Below, piece after piece: positions 25,179-37,159 of a DNA stretch of 64,000 bases. The position numbers and the translations under genes were made by a program. The stretch spans positions 2,132,178-2,196,177 of the forward strand of contig GG704596.1 of NCBI GenBank assembly GCA_000161775.1, in the 5' to 3' direction. Below the pieces are notes generated by a model, which worked only from the letters and a program-made list of their open reading frames with translations, was not told where the DNA came from and searched no databases. The stretch is from Ruegeria lacuscaerulensis ITI-1157 (GTDB lineage: Bacteria > Pseudomonadota > Alphaproteobacteria > Rhodobacterales > Rhodobacteraceae). Position 1 is the stretch's first letter. Every line of letters begins with the position of its first letter.

Positions 25179-25209
25179 GGCCGCGCCGGAGAACCCGGGG
25201 CGGCCTTTT
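25179..25209 (+). terminator. Terminator after efp
   Basis: GGCCGC (25179-25184) pairs with GCGGCC (25200-25205), with further inner pairs, followed by TTTT. Confidence 0.7.
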
Positions 25210-26153
25210 CATGCGCGTGCTTCGGGCTGGCGATACCGCTCGCGGTCGGGGCCGAACAGCTCCAGCATCAGCTCGAACTTGATGCGGTTGGCGCTGACCT
25301 GCCGGTAGAAGGCGATCAGGAACGCGGTGGGGCCTTGAATGCGGGCCAGCCCGCTGGTGGCCGCCACTACGGTGCCCACGTCGGTTTTTCCGTTCAAGGC
25401 CAGCCATCCCCCCAGCATCAGAACGGCCACCGTGCCTGCACCGTTGATCGCGCTCAGGGCGAATTTGGTGGACAGTTTCCACACAAACATGCGGCGCCGC
25501 GTCTCGTAGATGGCGTCGAACTGGTCGTGGATGTCCTGGGTGACCCGCTCGATGTCATCGGTGGTCAGTTGATCGGTGGCGTTGCGAAGGATGCGCACCC
25601 GGTCGGCGACAAAGCGGTTCACCTTGCGCTGGGAAACCAGCACGATGGCGATCTGCGGCGCGATCATCGAAAAGGCGATCAGCCCCAGCCATGGCTGGGT
25701 GGACGAAATGTAGGTGATCACGCTGACAAGAGTGCCGATCTGCACGACCGGATCGGTAAAGGCGCCGCCGGCGAATTTGCCAAGCTCCTCGGCCTCGGCG
25801 GAAATAGCCGTTGTCAGCGTGCCCTTTCCGACGTCCTCATCGGCCTCGTCAACGTCCTTTGCCCGCGCCAGCAGCAACCGGCGGATCAGGCGGATCATGT
25901 CCTCGCCCAGAGTGCCGGCGCGATATCCAAGCAACCACTTCAGGCCGAGGCTCAGCAGGATCACACCCATCATCCCCGCGCCCATCCACAACAGTTCGGA
26001 CTTGTCCACCGCATCCGATGTCAGGTGGTTGATGATGTCACGCTGAAATTCCAGCGGTGCGGCGGCCAGCGCGGCCACCGCCAAGGACAGCAGGATCAGG
26101 ATGATCTGCCGTTTGGCGCTGGCACGCCATATGGCTGCGTACAGTCTGATCAT
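25209..26153 (-). CDS. ABC-exporter-type six-helix membrane domain without ATPase
   Basis: 314 residues forming one ABC_membrane (type IV exporter) domain: helices near 17-35, 53-72, 135-180 and 235-290, with exporter-like features ETRRRMFVWKLSTKF and SGLARIQGPTAFLIAFYRQVSANRIKFELMLELFG. The gene stops where the linker to the nucleotide-binding domain should begin. No Walker A or ABC signature is present here or in the neighbouring frames, so this looks like a real stand-alone protein and not a frameshift. Its role is unknown. Confidence 0.8.
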   Translation of the reverse strand: MIRLYAAIWRASAKRQIILILLSLAVAALAAAPLEFQRDIINHLTSDAVDKSELLWMGAGMMGVILLSLGLKWLLGYRAGTLGEDMIRLIRRLLLARAKDVDEADEDVGKGTLTTAISAEAEELGKFAGGAFTDPVVQIGTLVSVITYISSTQPWLGLIAFSMIAPQIAIVLVSQRKVNRFVADRVRILRNATDQLTTDDIERVTQDIHDQFDAIYETRRRMFVWKLSTKFALSAINGAGTVAVLMLGGWLALNGKTDVGTVVAATSGLARIQGPTAFLIAFYRQVSANRIKFELMLELFGPDRERYRQPEARA

Positions 26154-26260
26154 CCCTCGGCCCGTTCAATTTCTTCCTGCCTGTTCTACTCCGACAGGAC
26201 CGATGGTGAAATGCCCCGTGCATCCGGCGCAGGCCGGGTCGTGCGGTTGGGCAACATCCG

Positions 26261-26998
26261 TCAGTCGATCAGCCACAGCCGCGCATCCGCGGCGCGCATG
26301 TCGGGGCCGGCGCGGTCCAGCCGCAGATGGGCGATGGCCTTGCCGCCCGATTGCGTGAACAGGGTGCCCGCCGGCTTGTCGTCGGACATGATCTGGGTGC
26401 CGACCGGGGCGGCGCCTTCGATCCCCACCACCTGCAATCCCTTGCGCAGCTGCGTCTTGTGCTTCATGCGGGCGGTGACCTCCTGGCCGACATAGCAGCC
26501 CTTCTTGAAATCCACGCCGTTCAGCCGTTCGAACCCGGCTTCGAGGATATAGGTCTCAGGCGTCAGTTCGATCCCGCTTTCGGGGATGCAATGGCGCACC
26601 CTGATTGCGTCCCAATCCGTTCCGTCATCGGTCTCAGGCGCTGGCGAATAGGCGCGCCACCCCATGTCGGGATGCCGCGGGTCGGGCTGGGCGCCTTGAG
26701 GGGCCGGGCCTGTCCCATGCTGCAGATGCAGGTCGGTTTCGTCGATCGATACCTCCGATCGCAGCTTGTACATGCCCAGCCTTTTGATCAGCGTGTCGGC
26801 CAGGTCCTCGGCCACGTCCAGCAGAACTCCGTTTCCATCACGTTTCAGGAAAAAGTCGGCGATGTATTTTCCCTGCGGCGTCAGCAACGCGGCATAGACC
26901 AGCCCGTCATCCAGTTTGCGGATGTCGTTGGTGATCAGACCTTGCAGAAAGCTGTCGGTATCCGCGCCAGTCAGGCGTACAATGCGGCGGGTGCTCAT
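26261..26998 (-). CDS. ygfZ: YgfZ/GcvT-like folate-binding protein (Fe-S cluster repair)
   Basis: 245 residues. The signature KKGCYVGQEVTARMKHK (K-G-C-Y-x-G-Q-E) is complete, and the N-terminus RRIVRLTGADTDSFLQGLITND is typical of the family. YgfZ/IBA57 uses tetrahydrofolate to help repair or mature iron-sulfur clusters. It lies 107 bases upstream of the ATPase-less ABC domain on the same strand. Confidence 0.92.
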   Translation of the reverse strand: MSTRRIVRLTGADTDSFLQGLITNDIRKLDDGLVYAALLTPQGKYIADFFLKRDGNGVLLDVAEDLADTLIKRLGMYKLRSEVSIDETDLHLQHGTGPAPQGAQPDPRHPDMGWRAYSPAPETDDGTDWDAIRVRHCIPESGIELTPETYILEAGFERLNGVDFKKGCYVGQEVTARMKHKTQLRKGLQVVGIEGAAPVGTQIMSDDKPAGTLFTQSGGKAIAHLRLDRAGPDMRAADARLWLID

Positions 26999-27085
26999 CC
27001 TTGGGTCCTCGTTCTATCGTTGAGGCCGTTGATATAGGCGAATGCTCGGCCAAGGCCAGCGCTTTCGCCGCGGCGGCGCTTGCGG

Positions 27086-27859
27086 TCAGGCGCCGAAGCT
27101 GCTGCGCAGCTCGACCAGGGATTTTCCCAGCCGGAACGGGGCGGCAAAGCTGACAAGGCACAGCGCGATGATCTGCAGGACCAGGATATGCGCGTTGGCT
27201 TGCAGGTATTCCCATTCGTCTTTGAGCTTTCCGACCTGCGCGATCAGGTCGTCATAACTCTGGGCCAGAATGATGTAATCCCCTGCAATCGCAGGAACCT
27301 TTCGGCGCATAGTGTCGATTGCGGCCTGAGTGGCCGGATCGACCGAGGTGAAGACAAGGAACTGGTCGATGTCGAAGGCGTCGGCCTTTGCGGCCTTTTC
27401 GTGCATCGCGTCCATCTGATCGCGGCTGCGGCCTCCCAGCAGGAAATGCAACCCCTGCAGAGGGGCGACCTCGTTGGTGACGGCGATGAACAGCGGCAGC
27501 TCGGCATTGCTCGCGGTCGAGGCGGACAGGAACTCGACTTTCTCGCACAAAACCTTGAGATCATTGTCATAGGCGGGATCGCAGAAGCGCAGCCGAAAGC
27601 GGGCCGCGTCTCGGTCAAAAGCCAGCGAGGCGGCATAGGCCACGTCGATCTGACGATCCAGCCGCGAACTGTCGGTGGTGTACAACCCCGCCAGCACCGC
27701 AACCAAAGCACCCAACCCGCCCAGTACCACCCAGAGCAGGTCGGCCAGCTTCCACGCCCGGTGCCCGGCGGGTTTGCGGAACAGAAAGGCGGTGCCCACC
27801 AGCCCGGCGGCAAAGAACAGCAGCAGCAACAGAAGCTGGTTGTCGGTGACAAAGCTCAT
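27086..27859 (-). CDS. Hypothetical protein with three membrane helices
   Basis: 257 residues from the ATG at 27859. Two N-terminal helices (about 6-25 and 36-58, LLLLLLFFAAGLVGTAFLF and LLWVVLGGLGALVAVLAGL), a soluble middle with four cysteines (about 65-205), and a C-terminal helix (about 222-245). An upstream start at 27895 would add a non-hydrophobic stretch. No family recognised. The layout suggests a membrane-anchored periplasmic domain. Confidence 0.65.
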   Translation of the reverse strand: MSFVTDNQLLLLLLFFAAGLVGTAFLFRKPAGHRAWKLADLLWVVLGGLGALVAVLAGLYTTDSSRLDRQIDVAYAASLAFDRDAARFRLRFCDPAYDNDLKVLCEKVEFLSASTASNAELPLFIAVTNEVAPLQGLHFLLGGRSRDQMDAMHEKAAKADAFDIDQFLVFTSVDPATQAAIDTMRRKVPAIAGDYIILAQSYDDLIAQVGKLKDEWEYLQANAHILVLQIIALCLVSFAAPFRLGKSLVELRSSFGA

Positions 27860-28096
27860 GACGCCCGAGTGTAGGGGTTGGGTGCGGACAGGCAAGCAGG
27901 CTCACGAAGATGTGGCGCGGCGGTGAATTGTTGTGTTTGTACGCCACGCAGGCAGCGGGGCCGCTTTGTACAACATTCGGCGTGGCGCGTTCGTGGGCAA
28001 ATGGCGCTTGTCGGTTCCGTGAGAGGCGTCGGGATTTGCGATGTAACGTCAAGGCGTGATAAAGCGCATTCAGGATGCCAATTAAAAGGAGGGACG

Positions 28097-28525
28097 ATGC
28101 GTCTGACCACGTTTACCGATTTCGGGCTGCGCATTCTGATGCGCATGGCGGGTGCACCCGAGCGCGCCTTTTCCACCGCTGAACTGGCCGAGGAGTTCCA
28201 GGTTTCGCGCGCGCATCTGGCCAAGGTGATTTCGGCGCTGGCGCGGGCGGGGTATCTTGAGACCCGGCGGGGCGGTGGCGGGGGCGCGATGCTGGCGCGC
28301 CCGCCCGAGCAGATCCGGCTGGGCGACGTGGTCGGCCTGTTGGAGTCGGGGCAGGCGATCGTCGAGTGCTTTGCCGCCGATGGCAGTGCCTGCACGTTGT
28401 CGCCATCCTGCCTGTTGAAAGAGCGGCTGAAACGCGCCGAGGCCGTCTTTCTGGAGGATCTGAACCGCAGCACATTGGCCGACTGCATCTATCGCCCGCC
28501 GTGGGAGATTGGAGCCGATGATTAG
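28097..28525 (+). CDS. nsrR: Rrf2 family regulator, NsrR type
   Basis: 142 residues: winged helix (MRLTTFTDFGLRILMRMAG, with FQVSRAHLAKVISALARAGYL as recognition region) and the three cluster cysteines 91, 99 and 105 in ECFAADGSACTLSPSCLL. This spacing is that of NsrR, the nitric-oxide sensor with a [4Fe-4S] cluster. The start at 28097 has AAAAGGAGGG upstream. No NO-detoxifying gene is next to it, so its targets must lie elsewhere. Confidence 0.9.
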   Translation: MRLTTFTDFGLRILMRMAGAPERAFSTAELAEEFQVSRAHLAKVISALARAGYLETRRGGGGGAMLARPPEQIRLGDVVGLLESGQAIVECFAADGSACTLSPSCLLKERLKRAEAVFLEDLNRSTLADCIYRPPWEIGADD

Positions 28526-29006
28526 GGGCCGCAGGATCCACCTGGCCGCCGAGTTTGACGTGCGGTGCGGCTGTGATCTTGGCTGACCTGACAGGCCACC
28601 CGTAAACACGTTGCTTTGGCGATCTCAGCGTGGCCGGAGTACTGGCATCGTGCTGGTCGCGTGGGTGATGGCGGTGGTGCGGCGCAGCTGCTGCGTGGGG
28701 CGGCCGAGGCCATCTGACTCCGGGCCCGCTCGGGGCGGAGGTTTCGGGTTGTTCACCCGTTCAAAAATCCGTTGTTCCCATTGGGTTTTGGACGCTCGGG
28801 CCTTTGAAAGTCAGCTTCGGGTTCCGGGTTGAGGGCAGGGGGGGCAACGGGTTAGGCGAGGGGATTGCGAAGATGTCGGGCGGGGTGAACCTCGGTGGGG
28901 GCGGTCGCCCCGGTGGAAGAGGCGCAGCGGTGCGGTCGCGTAGGGCGGGGTTTTGCCGGGGGTGTGGTGGGTTGGAAACCCTCCCTGCGGGTTGCCTTTT
29001 TTCGGT
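28526..29006. other. 481-base GC-rich stretch without a protein gene, ending in a terminator
   Basis: No credible coding frame. The segment 28830-28970 is very G-rich on the plus strand. It closes with a plus-strand terminator at 28974-29002. It may be a long nsrR 3' region, a small RNA, or the joint of an insertion, since the next gene is AT-rich. Confidence 0.4.
28974..29002 (+). terminator. Rho-independent terminator with no adjacent protein gene
   Basis: GGAAACCC (28974-28981) pairs with GGGTTGCC (28989-28996, one mismatch), followed by TTTTTT. The nearest plus-strand protein gene (nsrR) ended 450 bases earlier. Confidence 0.65.
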
Positions 29007-29930
29007 TCAATCCCAATCGGACTTTCGAAGATCTCCGGTTTGATGAAAGTGTCTTACAACCTTGATGTATTGACGAAAATCTGAGTTTTCTTGGACCAGT
29101 CTATCGGCACTGAGCCAATCGACAGATTGCTTTTCTCTGGCAGGGATTAAAATTTGGCTATCGCTAGGCGATGAAGGGTTTAATTCCATCACGCCGATTC
29201 CGTGAACTCCGGATAGGGTCCGAAGTTCTTGCATAGTCAATCTGCCTTCAATCTCAGCGGCGACAAGGTATCCAAGGTTGGCCCACGACGAATTGCTAAC
29301 CGTTTGAAAATATGCTTCCCGCACGTTTGTTGAGTTAAGATGAAGCTTTACTTCAAAAGACCAAAGCTTAGCCCTCGTATCCCCAAATTCTCTAACGCAA
29401 TCTTTAGTTTCGCGGTCCCAAGTAGCGCTAAGGTCCTCAATCCCCACTAGATCGGGGAACAACCACCGATTGCCGTTTTGTCCTCTGCGATTGGTGGCGC
29501 GTTTTTCATCAATCCGAACCGAAAAAACATCCAATTCATCTCTAAGAAAATTGGACAACAGAGGGTAAAGGTCGTGCTCTCGGATCTGGTTCGATTCTGA
29601 GGTGACCTTGTCTGGCAAATTTCCCGAGTCGACTTCGTCGTCTTCGCTGAGTTCAGAATAGTAGAGTTTCCTCGGTCGACCTTCTGTCGCGCGAATTTTC
29701 GGATTTCGCGTAATCGAACGCCTCTGCGATCCAATTTCAGCAACGAGTTGCTGGATAAGGGCTTCATCCGTGTCTAAGGGGATTTTCTTCGCCCTGCTGC
29801 GTGCACGTTTTTCTTCACAGTCTTGTCGGTAGTTTTCGAATATCCATGTCGCGATTTCTCGCGCCGTAAATCGCTTTTCTGGATTGCTGGAAAGGAATTC
29901 TGGAACGACCTTAGTGATGCTCAGGGCCAT
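29007..29930 (-). CDS. HrgA/COG2958-like protein, HTH plus nuclease-like domain
   Basis: 307 residues. The N-terminus (KVVPEFLSSNPEKRFTAREIATWIFENY, about 8-35) is a winged-helix-like domain. The C-terminal half has a possible PD-(D/E)XK core: FPDLVGIED (about 155) and, further on, WSFEVKL with the following NVREAYFQTVSNSSWANLGYLVA. This is the COG2958 family, some members of which are called HrgA from Helicobacter restriction loci. Base composition is clearly AT-richer than both neighbours, which indicates transfer. No methylase is adjacent. Function is not proven. Confidence 0.75.
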   Translation of the reverse strand: MALSITKVVPEFLSSNPEKRFTAREIATWIFENYRQDCEEKRARSRAKKIPLDTDEALIQQLVAEIGSQRRSITRNPKIRATEGRPRKLYYSELSEDDEVDSGNLPDKVTSESNQIREHDLYPLLSNFLRDELDVFSVRIDEKRATNRRGQNGNRWLFPDLVGIEDLSATWDRETKDCVREFGDTRAKLWSFEVKLHLNSTNVREAYFQTVSNSSWANLGYLVAAEIEGRLTMQELRTLSGVHGIGVMELNPSSPSDSQILIPAREKQSVDWLSADRLVQENSDFRQYIKVVRHFHQTGDLRKSDWD

Positions 29931-29933
29931 ACG

Positions 29934-31892
<1,959 letters not shown>

Positions 31893-32000
31893 GGGTGCTG
31901 CTCTTGTTTTTGGGTTTGACTCATTATGGCAGGTGATGTGGGTCGGGGGAAGAGGGGGCGCGAGGTGTTGTGGGTAAAGTCGGGGGCGGGCGCTGTGCAA

Positions 32001-32049
32001 GCGAGGGGCGTCCCCTCGCGCTCCCCGGGATATTTAAGGCCAGATGAAG
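32001..32049. repeat. Dispersed hairpin repeat, copy 1
   Basis: GCGAGGGG-CGT-CCCCTCGC hairpin, then GCTCCCCGGGATATTT, two variable bases, GGCCAGATGAAG. The same arrangement recurs at 47432-47481 with a different loop. It lies between the start side of parE and the end of the hydrolase gene. Confidence 0.75.
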
Positions 32050-32056
32050 GGGCGGG

Positions 32057-32935
32057 TCAGGTTTTGCCGGCCGAGTCGAGGATGGCTTGCGCCACTTGCT
32101 GCGGTTTCTGGTGGTGCAGCCAGTGGTCGGCGCCGGGGATAGTGACGCGGGTGAGGTTTGGGGCGAAATCCTCGAGCCCTTCGGTGGTTTCGGGCAGCAG
32201 GGCCTTGTCCTCGGGGCCCCAGATCAGCAGGTGCGGACAGGTGACGCGCAGCCTTTCCAGCGGCAGTTGCGGCGGGTTGGCCAGAGGCCTGCCCGGATCA
32301 GCGACCTGCAAGGGGGAAGCGCGATACCAGTTCAGCATTGCATCCAGCCGGCCGGGGCGGGCCCATTCGGTACGGTAGGCCTCGATCTTATCGGGCGTCA
32401 GCCAGTCGGTGCCCATGCCATGCCGGAAGAATTGCTCGAGCTTCGCGAAGTTGTCCGCCGACAGCCAGTCGGCCGAGTTGGGCGCACGGAGTTGGTTGAT
32501 GTATTGCGAGGCTTGGGATTGCGCGCCGCCCTTGGCCATCTCGCGCTGGAAGGGATATGGGTGCACGCCATTGGCGATGATCAGGCGGTTGACCAGGTCG
32601 GGGTGGAACATGGCCAAGCCATAGGCCACCGATGCGCCCCAGTCATGGCCCAGAACGGTGACCGGTGCGCCGAACTGCCGGATCAGTGTGGCCATGTCCG
32701 CGACCAGTTGAGAAAGAACGTAGTTGCTGGTGCCTTCGGGGGCCCAGCTTTGGCCGTAGCCACGCTGATCGGGGGCTATGCAGTGGAAATGGCCTGACAG
32801 GTGCGGGGCGAGGTCGGACCAGGCACCTCCGTATTCGGGGAAGCCGTGCAGCATCAGCAGGGGAGGCAGTTCAGGATCGCCCCAGCGGCGGAGGAAGAAC
32901 GGGTGGCCGTTCAGGTCGAGAAATTCGGTTTTCAT
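32057..32935 (-). CDS. Alpha/beta hydrolase, epoxide hydrolase-like
   Basis: 292 residues. The oxyanion motif is LLMLHGFPEYGGAWSDLAPHL. The nucleophile elbow GHDWGASVAYGLA has aspartate in the nucleophile place (about residue 105), as in epoxide hydrolases and haloalkane dehalogenases. The late acid/base residues are in WGPEDKALLP and GADHWLHHQKP. A start two codons earlier (32941) is possible. The natural substrate is unknown. Confidence 0.88.
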   Translation of the reverse strand: MKTEFLDLNGHPFFLRRWGDPELPPLLMLHGFPEYGGAWSDLAPHLSGHFHCIAPDQRGYGQSWAPEGTSNYVLSQLVADMATLIRQFGAPVTVLGHDWGASVAYGLAMFHPDLVNRLIIANGVHPYPFQREMAKGGAQSQASQYINQLRAPNSADWLSADNFAKLEQFFRHGMGTDWLTPDKIEAYRTEWARPGRLDAMLNWYRASPLQVADPGRPLANPPQLPLERLRVTCPHLLIWGPEDKALLPETTEGLEDFAPNLTRVTIPGADHWLHHQKPQQVAQAILDSAGKT

Positions 32936-33070
32936 GCGCATGGCCCAAGTGTGTTTTCGATCAGTTCAGCATTTTCGGAGCCGAGAGCGAAGTCAACTTG
33001 ATGCGGATCAACGCCGAAAACGTGAGTACTTGCTATGCGTTTCGGTGAACAGCTGAACCGGAGAAAACGC

Positions 33071-34000
33071 ATGGATGCAGTGACCCAGCAGAAACCGAAC
33101 GTAACGCCCGAGGCCGCCGCAGCCAAGCCGAAGGCGGATGCCCAGGCACCCACCCGCGACAAGATCCGGCAGGCTTTTGAAAGCGGCGAATATCCCTATC
33201 GCTCGAAGCTGTCGCGGTCGGTTTATGAAAAACAGAAGGCCCAGTTGCAGGCTGAGTTGCTGAAGGTTCAGCTGTGGGCTCAGGAGACCGGGCAGAAGTT
33301 CGTTCTGTTGTTCGAGGGGCGCGACGCCGCCGGCAAAGGCGGCACCATCAAGCGGTTCATGGAGCACTTGAACCCGCGCCAGGCCCGCGTGGTGGCGCTG
33401 AACAAGCCCACCTGGGAAGAGAAAGGCCAGTGGTACTATCAGCGCTACATTCAGGAACTGCCCACGGTTGGCGAAATGGTGTTCTATGACCGGTCCTGGT
33501 ACAACCGGGCTGGGGTCGAGCGGGTGATGGGGTTCTGCACCCCCAACGAATACCTCGAGTTCATGCGCCAGACGCCCGAGTTGGAGCGGATGCTGGTGCG
33601 GTCGGGGATCCAGCTTTACAAGTATTGGTTCTCGGTCACGCGCGACGAGCAGCTGCGCCGCTTCAAGAGCCGCGAGACCGACCCGCTGAAGCAGTGGAAA
33701 CTGTCGCCCATCGACAAGGCCAGCCTGGACAAATGGGACGACTATACCGAGGCGAAAGAGGCGATGTTCTTCTATACCGACACCGCCGACGCGCCTTGGA
33801 CCATCGTCAAGTCGAACGACAAGAAACGCGCCCGGCTGAACTGCATGCGGCATTTCCTGTCGACGCTGGATTACCCGGACAAGGATCAAGACATCGTGGG
33901 CCAGCCCGATCCGCTGATCGTGGGTCAGGCGCATCATGTGGTCCAACGGTCGGATCACATTCTGGGCACGGCCCTCCACCCTGATGCCCGGGTGAGTTGA
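33071..34000 (+). CDS. ppk2: Polyphosphate kinase 2
   Basis: 309 residues. Walker A FEGRDAAGKGGTIKRFMEHLNPR (about residue 90), Walker B-type EMVFYDRSWYNRAGVERVMGF, and the lid residues in LKQWKLSPID. One-domain PPK2 uses polyphosphate to phosphorylate nucleotides (class I, GDP/ADP to GTP/ATP). The N-terminal 40 residues are disordered. The ATG at 33071 is chosen because CCGGAG precedes it. It is divergent from the hydrolase gene. Confidence 0.93.
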   Translation: MDAVTQQKPNVTPEAAAAKPKADAQAPTRDKIRQAFESGEYPYRSKLSRSVYEKQKAQLQAELLKVQLWAQETGQKFVLLFEGRDAAGKGGTIKRFMEHLNPRQARVVALNKPTWEEKGQWYYQRYIQELPTVGEMVFYDRSWYNRAGVERVMGFCTPNEYLEFMRQTPELERMLVRSGIQLYKYWFSVTRDEQLRRFKSRETDPLKQWKLSPIDKASLDKWDDYTEAKEAMFFYTDTADAPWTIVKSNDKKRARLNCMRHFLSTLDYPDKDQDIVGQPDPLIVGQAHHVVQRSDHILGTALHPDARVS

Positions 34001-34080
34001 TCGGCGGACGGCAGGTCTCGGATTGAGATTTTCCAGATGACCCCTTGCCCCGTGTCGGGGCCGGGCATAAGGCTGGCGGG

Positions 34081-35445
34081 ATGAGCAAGGTGATGACTTA
34101 TCCCGCCCATGTCCGGGCGATTGCTGTGCTGGGGCTGCCCCTGATCGGGGGGCATCTGGCCCAGTTTGCCATCGGCCTGACCGACACGATCATGTTGGGC
34201 CGGTACGATGTCGAGGCGCTGGCCGCGGTGACGCTGGCCGGCAGTTTCTATTTCGTGCTGTTCCTGTTCGGGGGTGGATTCGGCCTGGCGGTGATGCCGA
34301 TGGTTGCCACCTCGGCGGCGGAGGAGGATGAAACCAGCATTCGCCGCAGCACGCGCATGGGTCTGTGGCTGTCGCTGCTGTACGGCATGCTAGTCATGCC
34401 GCTGCTGTGGTGGTCCTACCCGATACTGATCGCCACCGACCAAGATCCGCAAGTGGCGCAGACCGCGTCCGAGTATCTGCGGGTCGCGGGCTGGGGTCTG
34501 TTTCCGGCGCTGGTGGTGATGGTGTTGAAATCCTATCTGGCCGCGCTCGAGCGCACGCAGATCGTGCTTTGGATCACCGTCGCGGCAGCGGTGATCAACG
34601 GGCTGACCAACTATGCGCTGATCTTCGGCAACTGGGGTGCGCCGGAACTGGGCGTGATGGGGGCGGCGATCGCGTCGGTGGTGACGCAGACCGTATCCCT
34701 GGTGGCGGTCATCTTCTACGCGGTGAAGGTCCTGCCGGAACACAGCCTGTTCCAGCGGTTCTGGCGCCCGGACTGGGAGATGTTCTTCAGCGTTCTGAAG
34801 CTTGGCGTACCGATTGGCCTGACCCTGCTGGCCGAGGTGTCGCTGTTTGCGACCTCGGCCTTCATGATGGGCTGGATCGGGCAGGTGCCTCTGGCGGCGC
34901 ATGGGATCGCGCTGAACCTTGCCTCGGCCACCTTCATGGTGCATCTGGGCCTGTCCAACGCGGCGACGATCCGGGCGGGCAACGCGCTGGGCCGCAAGGA
35001 CCGCGCGCATCTGGAAAAAGGCGCCATCGCGGTTACGGGCATGTCGCTGGTGGTGTCGGTGATGACGATCATCCTGTTCCTGACCTGCGCCGAGCCGCTG
35101 ATCTCGGTATTCGTCGAATCGGACGACCCGCAGCGCCCGCAGATCCTGGCGATCGGGGCCGGGCTGTTGGCGATGGCCGCGCTGTTCCAACTGGTGGACG
35201 GGGCACAGGTGATCGCGCTGGGCCTGTTGCGCGGGTTGCAGGACGCCAAGGTGCCGATGGTGATGGCCGGGCTCAGCTATTGGGTCGTGGGGATCCCGGC
35301 ATCGTACTATTTCGGGTTCATCCGCGGCATGGACGGTATCGGAGTATGGCTCGGGCTGGTGCTGGGGCTGGCCTCGGCCGCTGTTCTGCTGATGACACGG
35401 TTCTGGACGCGCTCGGTCAAGGCGGTGGGCGTGCCGGCCGAATAG
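34081..35445 (+). CDS. MATE family efflux transporter (NorM-like)
   Basis: 454 residues and twelve membrane helices in two related halves. MATE landmarks: LPLIGGHLAQFAIGLTDTIMLGRYDVEALAAVTLA in the first helix, and the matching KLGVPIGLTLLAEVSLFATSAFMMGWIGQVPLAAHGIALNLAS in the second half. Such pumps export cationic drugs or metabolites by Na+ or H+ exchange. The ATG at 34081 fits the N-terminus of NorM proteins. Confidence 0.93.
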   Translation: MSKVMTYPAHVRAIAVLGLPLIGGHLAQFAIGLTDTIMLGRYDVEALAAVTLAGSFYFVLFLFGGGFGLAVMPMVATSAAEEDETSIRRSTRMGLWLSLLYGMLVMPLLWWSYPILIATDQDPQVAQTASEYLRVAGWGLFPALVVMVLKSYLAALERTQIVLWITVAAAVINGLTNYALIFGNWGAPELGVMGAAIASVVTQTVSLVAVIFYAVKVLPEHSLFQRFWRPDWEMFFSVLKLGVPIGLTLLAEVSLFATSAFMMGWIGQVPLAAHGIALNLASATFMVHLGLSNAATIRAGNALGRKDRAHLEKGAIAVTGMSLVVSVMTIILFLTCAEPLISVFVESDDPQRPQILAIGAGLLAMAALFQLVDGAQVIALGLLRGLQDAKVPMVMAGLSYWVVGIPASYYFGFIRGMDGIGVWLGLVLGLASAAVLLMTRFWTRSVKAVGVPAE

Positions 35446-35449
35446 CGGC

Positions 35450-35851
35450 TCAGCTCTTGGGCTGGCGGTCGGCTTTCTTGCGCACCAGCACCGTGCGCAG
35501 GTCATGCATCGCCAGCAGCAGCCGGTCGGTGACCTGCTCCAACTGGTCGTCGGTCGCCTTGGACTGGGCCCATTGGGCCGTCAGGTTCAGATGGTCGATG
35601 GTGCGGTGGATGTCGTCGATGTCACGCTGCGCCAGCAGCGCCTTGCGGTCCTCCATCCAGCGCGCGATTTCGGCCTTGTCGGCCTCGGTCAGAGTGCGCT
35701 GGCCGTGCGGCTTGACCTCGCCATTGCGGATGTTGACGACCGCGATCTGATCCATCTCGATCCGGCGCTGGCGGTTTTCCGTGTCGATCCGATAGACCGC
35801 GGCACCGTTCTCGCGGACGCGGAAATAGTATTCGGGCAGGGTCGCGGACAT
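35450..35851 (-). CDS. Hypothetical protein
   Basis: 133 residues, soluble. Starts MSATLPEYYFRVRENGAAVYRIDTENRQRRIEMDQIAVVNIRNGEVKPHG, which is beta-rich, then a helical C-terminal half (LTEADKAEIARWMEDRKALLAQRDIDDIHRTIDHLNLTAQWAQ). No family recognised. It lies 13 bases after the aspartate aminotransferase gene on the same strand, probably the second gene of that operon. Confidence 0.75.
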   Translation of the reverse strand: MSATLPEYYFRVRENGAAVYRIDTENRQRRIEMDQIAVVNIRNGEVKPHGQRTLTEADKAEIARWMEDRKALLAQRDIDDIHRTIDHLNLTAQWAQSKATDDQLEQVTDRLLLAMHDLRTVLVRKKADRQPKS

Positions 35852-35864
35852 GGGGGCCTCGGGG

Positions 35865-37100
<1,236 letters not shown>

Positions 37101-37159
37101 TCATAGGGTGCGGTCGAAGCACGATCAAGCGATATGCAATTGAAGAACTGGAGAGTTTG

